Shown: positions 4,706 through 7,726 of the stretch, in pieces
Numbering within the stretch: position 1 is the stretch's first letter
Layout of the letters: the number at the start of each line of letters is the position of its first letter
Assembly (NCBI GenBank): GCA_937890735.1
Contig: CALACZ010000131.1
Location: 1 to 7,726 of the forward strand
From: an uncultured Bacillota bacterium
Lineage (GTDB): Bacteria > Bacillota > Clostridia > Oscillospirales > Oscillospiraceae
Direction: 5' to 3'
DNA length: 7,726 nt
Translations under genes and position numbers: made by a program
Notes under the pieces: model-generated
What the model was told of the DNA's origin: nothing
Database searches by the model: none
Seen by the model: only the letters and a program-made list of their open reading frames with translations

Positions 4706-7015
4706 ATGCCGAACGGAAAAACAAATCTGGTGATCGTGGAATCGCCGTCCAAGGCAAAAACGATCGCCAAATATCTTGGATCGGACTATCAGGTCAAGGC
4801 GAGCATGGGTCATCTGCGCGATTTGCAGAAGAGCGCCATGAGCGTGGACATTGAACACGATTTCGAGCCGCAGTATTACCCCATCCCCGGAAAGGAAGCT
4901 ATCATTTCTGAGCTGCGCGCCGCTGCGAAAAACAGCGAGCACGTCTATCTCGCAACTGACCCGGATCGCGAGGGTGAGGCGATCTCGTGGCACTTAAAAT
5001 ATCTGCTGGACATCCCGGACGAGCAGACGCAGCGCGTGACGTTCCACGAGATCACGAAGGACGTTGTGCGCAAGGCGATCGCCCAGCCGCGCCCGATCGA
5101 CCAAAACCTGGTCGATGCGCAGCAGGCGCGCCGCGTGCTCGACCGCATCGTCGGCTATCAGCTCAGCCCGTTTCTTTGGAAAAAGGTGCGGCGCGGGTTG
5201 TCTGCCGGACGCGTGCAGTCGGTGGCGACGCGGCTGGTCGTGGATCGCGAAAATGAGATCCGCGCGTTCGTGCCGCAGGAATATTGGACGCTGGACGTTG
5301 CGCTCGATCGCGTGGGAAAGCCCGGCAGCTTTACCGCGCACTACTACGGCAGCCCCAAAAAGCGGGAACTGGCGAGCGAGACGGATGTGCAGCGCATCAT
5401 TTCCGATGTGCAGGGAAAGCCGTTTGCCGTGCAGAGCGTGAAAAACAGCGAGAAAAAGCGCAATCCCGCGCCGCCGTTCATCACGTCCACGCTTCAGCAG
5501 GAAGCATCGCGCAAGCTCAATATGACCCCGCGCCGCACGATGATGATCGCGCAGCAGCTGTATGAAGGCGTGGAGATCACGGGCGAGGGCTCGGTCGGCC
5601 TCATCACCTATATGCGTACCGACTCGCTGCGTATTTCGGAAGAAGCGCTCGCGGCGGCGGGCGAGGTCATTAAAAGCCGCTACGGCGCGGCGTATTATCC
5701 CGGCGCGCCCCGGCGCTACAAGCCCAAGAGCAGCGCGCAGGACGCGCACGAAGCCATCCGTCCGAGCAACGTTGCGCTCTACCCGGAGCTGGTCGAGCAC
5801 GACCTGACGAAGGACCAGTTCCGGCTGTATAAGCTCATCTGGAGCAGGTTCATCGCCTCGCAGATGGAGAACGCCGTGTACGATGTGACGGCGATCGAAG
5901 CTGTGTGCGGCGACCATGTGTTCCGCGCCACACACCAGAGCCTGCGCTTTGCGGGCTTCACGGCGATCTACGAGGAGGGGCGCGACGACGAACAGGAGGA
6001 GGCGCTCTCCGCGCTGCCCGATCTTGCGCAGGGCGAGGCACTGAGCCTCAAAAAAACCGACCCGCAGCAGCACTTTACGCAGCCGCCCGCGCGCTATACC
6101 GAGGCGACGCTCGTGCGCGCGATGGAGGAAAAGGGCGTCGGTCGCCCGTCTACCTATGCGACCATCGTCTCCACTATTCAGGACCGCGAGTATGTGGTCA
6201 AAAAGGACAAGCGCCTGTCGCCCACGCCGCTCGGCGAGGTGGTGAACGGGCTGATGATGGAGCATTTTCAGAATATCATCAGTGTGGAATTTACCGCCGG
6301 CATGGAACATCAGCTCGACGAGGTCGAGGAGGGCAAGCTCCGCTGGAAAAAGGTTTTGGAGGACTTCTACGCGGGCTTCCATCAGGAAATGCTCGACGCG
6401 GAGGAGGCTCTGAAAAACACGCGCCTGAAAGTGCCCGACGAGGTCACGGATGAGGTCTGCGAGCTGTGCGGGCGCAATATGGTCATCAAATCCGGGCGCT
6501 TCGGCAAATTCCTTGCCTGCCCGGGCTATCCCGAATGCTCCAACACAAAGCCCATCGTAGAGCGGATGCCGGGTCGCTGCCCGAAGTGCGGCAGCACCAT
6601 CTTAAAGCGCAAATCCAAGCGCGGCTATGCCTACTACGCGTGCGAGCGCGGGCAGGAGTGCGGCTTTATGACGTGGGACGTGCCCACGGAGCACGACTGC
6701 CCGGCGTGCGGGCAGACGATGTTCAAGCGCGCCGGAAAGGGCGCGATGAAGCCGTTCTGCATCAACGAGAGCTGCCCGAACTTCCTGCCGGAGGATCAGC
6801 GCGGCTATCGCCGCAAGCCGTCCGAGGCGGCGGCAGAAAAGACCGGCGAGGACGCGGCACAGGCGGAAGCACCGGCGGAGGAAAAGAAGACGGCAAAGAA
6901 AACAGCCGCCAAAAAGCCCGCCGCGAAAAAGACAGCGGCTGCGAAGAAGCCTGCGGCAAAAAAGACCACCGCCGCCGCAAAAAAGCCGGCGGCTAAGAAA
7001 AAGGATACGGAATGA
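4706..7015 (+). CDS. topA: DNA topoisomerase I (type IA)
   Basis: Relaxes negative supercoils by cutting one DNA strand through a 5'-phosphotyrosine link. In 769 residues the Toprim domain (about 5-120) has VIVESPSKAKT (9-19, E12) and DPDREGE (85-91), whose acidic residues bind Mg2+. The catalytic tyrosine is Y302 in GLITYMRTDS (298-307). QDAHEAIRPS (345-354) and EKGVGRPSTYATI (475-487) are conserved core motifs. Three Cys4 zinc fingers follow: C585/C588/C605/C611, C625/C628/C646/C652 and C665/C668/C685/C690. After residue 700 comes an Ala/Glu-rich stretch and then a 40-residue basic tail (727-766) of only Lys, Ala, Thr and Pro, which probably adds non-specific DNA binding. The gene starts 22 bp after dprA, and its stop overlaps the trmFO start. 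Confidence 0.97.
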   Translation: MPNGKTNLVIVESPSKAKTIAKYLGSDYQVKASMGHLRDLQKSAMSVDIEHDFEPQYYPIPGKEAIISELRAAAKNSEHVYLATDPDREGEAISWHLKYLLDIPDEQTQRVTFHEITKDVVRKAIAQPRPIDQNLVDAQQARRVLDRIVGYQLSPFLWKKVRRGLSAGRVQSVATRLVVDRENEIRAFVPQEYWTLDVALDRVGKPGSFTAHYYGSPKKRELASETDVQRIISDVQGKPFAVQSVKNSEKKRNPAPPFITSTLQQEASRKLNMTPRRTMMIAQQLYEGVEITGEGSVGLITYMRTDSLRISEEALAAAGEVIKSRYGAAYYPGAPRRYKPKSSAQDAHEAIRPSNVALYPELVEHDLTKDQFRLYKLIWSRFIASQMENAVYDVTAIEAVCGDHVFRATHQSLRFAGFTAIYEEGRDDEQEEALSALPDLAQGEALSLKKTDPQQHFTQPPARYTEATLVRAMEEKGVGRPSTYATIVSTIQDREYVVKKDKRLSPTPLGEVVNGLMMEHFQNIISVEFTAGMEHQLDEVEEGKLRWKKVLEDFYAGFHQEMLDAEEALKNTRLKVPDEVTDEVCELCGRNMVIKSGRFGKFLACPGYPECSNTKPIVERMPGRCPKCGSTILKRKSKRGYAYYACERGQECGFMTWDVPTEHDCPACGQTMFKRAGKGAMKPFCINESCPNFLPEDQRGYRRKPSEAAAEKTGEDAAQAEAPAEEKKTAKKTAAKKPAAKKTAAAKKPAAKKTTAAAKKPAAKKKDTE
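6884..7003 (+). repeat. Lys/Ala-rich coding repeat at the topA 3' end
   Basis: This codes for residues 727-766 of topoisomerase I: 17 Lys, 15 Ala, 5 Thr and 3 Pro, with no other residue. The unit PAAKK recurs at 738-742, 749-753 and 761-765, spaced 11 and 12 residues apart, so the DNA is a degenerate tandem repeat. It resembles the C-terminal tails of histone H1-like and some actinobacterial topoisomerase and HU proteins. Length variation between strains would be expected. Confidence 0.8.
7001..7005 (+). promoter_or_regulatory. Ribosome binding site of trmFO inside the topA end
   Basis: AAGGA lies 6 nt before the ATG at 7012 and 9 nt before the in-frame ATG at 7015. Both starts are usable. 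The first makes an ATGA overlap with the topA stop, so I prefer it. Confidence 0.5.
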
Positions 7016-7726
7016 TGGAAACAGTCAGGGTCATCGGCGCGGGACTGGCAGGGTGTGAGGCGGCATGGCAGCTCGCCGAGCGCGGCTTTGCGGTCACGCT
7101 GTATGAAATGAAGCCGCAGAAGATGTCTCCCGCGCACCACAGCCCGGATTTTGCCGAGCTGGTGTGCTCGAACTCTCTGCGCGGCGACCGGCTGGAAAAC
7201 GCCGTGGGACTTCTGAAAGAGGAGCTGCGGCGGCTGGGCAGCCTCATCCTCGCCTGCGCGGAGGAACACCGCGTGGAGGCGGGCGGTGCGCTGGCGGTGG
7301 ACCGCTTCGGATTTTCCGGCGCGGTGACGCAGAAGATCCGCAGCCACCCGAACATCACGGTCGTGGAGGGCGAGGTCACGGAAATTCCCGAAAAGCCCGT
7401 CATCATCGCAACCGGGCCGCTGACGAGCGACGCGCTCAGCCACGCGATCCAAAACTACTTCGGCGGCGCGGACTACATGAGCTTTTTTGACGCAGCGGCG
7501 CCGCTGGTGAGCTTTGATACCATCGACATGAGCCGTGCCTGGTTCGCGTCCCGCTACGACCGCGGGACTGCGGATTATGTAAACTGTGCGATGGAGCGCG
7601 ACGAATACGCCGCATTTGTCGAAGCGCTCGTAAGCGCCGAGGAGGCGGAGGTCCACGGCTTTGAGGACGCAAAGGTCTTTGAGGGCTGTATGCCCGTGGA
7701 GGTCATGGCGCGGCGCGGCTTTGACA
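7012..7726 (+). CDS. trmFO: TrmFO, folate-dependent tRNA m5U54 methyltransferase (5' part, cut by window edge)
   Basis: TrmFO (formerly Gid) is an FAD enzyme that uses methylenetetrahydrofolate to methylate U54 of the tRNA T-loop. The window holds 238 codons of a family usually near 435. The FAD motif VIGAGLAGCEAAW is at residues 7-19, VCSNSLRGD at 51-59, AVDRFGFS at 95-102, IATGPLTSD at 132-140, FFDAAAPLVSFD at 158-169 and FEGCMPVEVMARRG at 223-236. C52 and C226 sit where the two functionally important cysteines of B. subtilis TrmFO lie (C53 and C226, from memory). YVNCAM (189-194) has Ala where I would expect Pro. The frame is intact to the edge. Adjacency to topA is a known Firmicutes arrangement and supports the call. 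Confidence 0.95.
   Translation, partial: MMETVRVIGAGLAGCEAAWQLAERGFAVTLYEMKPQKMSPAHHSPDFAELVCSNSLRGDRLENAVGLLKEELRRLGSLILACAEEHRVEAGGALAVDRFGFSGAVTQKIRSHPNITVVEGEVTEIPEKPVIIATGPLTSDALSHAIQNYFGGADYMSFFDAAAPLVSFDTIDMSRAWFASRYDRGTADYVNCAMERDEYAAFVEALVSAEEAEVHGFEDAKVFEGCMPVEVMARRGFD

Noticed and set aside
4994..6382. Long antisense open frame (462 codons) opposite topA
   Set aside because: It is a GC-rich shadow: topA on the + strand is intact and full of catalytic and zinc-finger motifs, while the antisense product is rich in His/Arg/Leu, matches no family I know and has no ribosome binding site or promoter.
6971..6993. GCCGCC/GGCGGC inverted repeat near the topA end as a terminator
   Set aside because: It lies inside the Ala/Lys codon repeat, has an 11-nt loop, is not followed by a T-run, and trmFO overlaps the topA stop.
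6805..7656. Antisense open frame (283 codons) across the topA end and trmFO
   Set aside because: It crosses two well-supported + strand genes, and its Phe/Ala-rich end is just the reverse complement of the Lys/Ala codon repeat.

Overview
The window is a GC-rich chromosomal segment from what is most likely a Clostridia (Oscillospiraceae/Ruminococcaceae-type) gut bacterium. This rests on three things: Firmicutes-type KtrA/KtrB, TrmFO and DprA proteins, the dprA-topA-trmFO order known in Firmicutes, and a cluster of small double-hairpin repeats in the upstream intergenic space that resemble repeats I remember from Faecalibacterium/Subdoligranulum-like genomes. The genus assignment is an inference made from memory, not a search result.

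Layout. Bases 1-526 hold no credible gene. They are packed with short inverted repeats: an AT-rich hairpin at 20-40, four copies (one of them inverted) of a double-hairpin element with the head word CCTCATC, and further hairpins between them. A good sigma-A-type promoter (TTGACA, 18 bp, TATAGT) sits at 527-556, just upstream of a run of six same-strand genes with small gaps or overlaps: ktrB-like K+ channel subunit (598-1971, TTG start), ktrA-like RCK subunit (1987-2637), a SpoU/TrmH-family RNA 2'-O-methyltransferase (2634-3383), dprA (3442-4683), topA (4706-7015) and trmFO (7012 to beyond the right edge). No intrinsic terminator is visible between them, so they may form one transcription unit.

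How they fit together. KtrB and KtrA make a complete potassium-uptake system: a membrane pore with four filter glycines, and a cytoplasmic nucleotide-binding gating ring. The remaining genes are information-processing functions: RNA methylation, ssDNA handling for RecA loading, relaxation of negative supercoils, and tRNA m5U54 formation. ATGA overlaps at 2634 and 7012 point to translational coupling. A third ATGA, at 3380, opens a 47-codon ORF of doubtful meaning at the methyltransferase-dprA junction, inside three copies of a 10-bp direct repeat.

I found no undescribed defence, mobile or RNA-guided system. The least explained part is the repeat cluster at 1-526, including an inverted pair of elements around a central hairpin (135-278). 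Smaller curiosities are the direct repeats before dprA and the 40-residue Lys/Ala/Thr/Pro-only tail of topoisomerase I.
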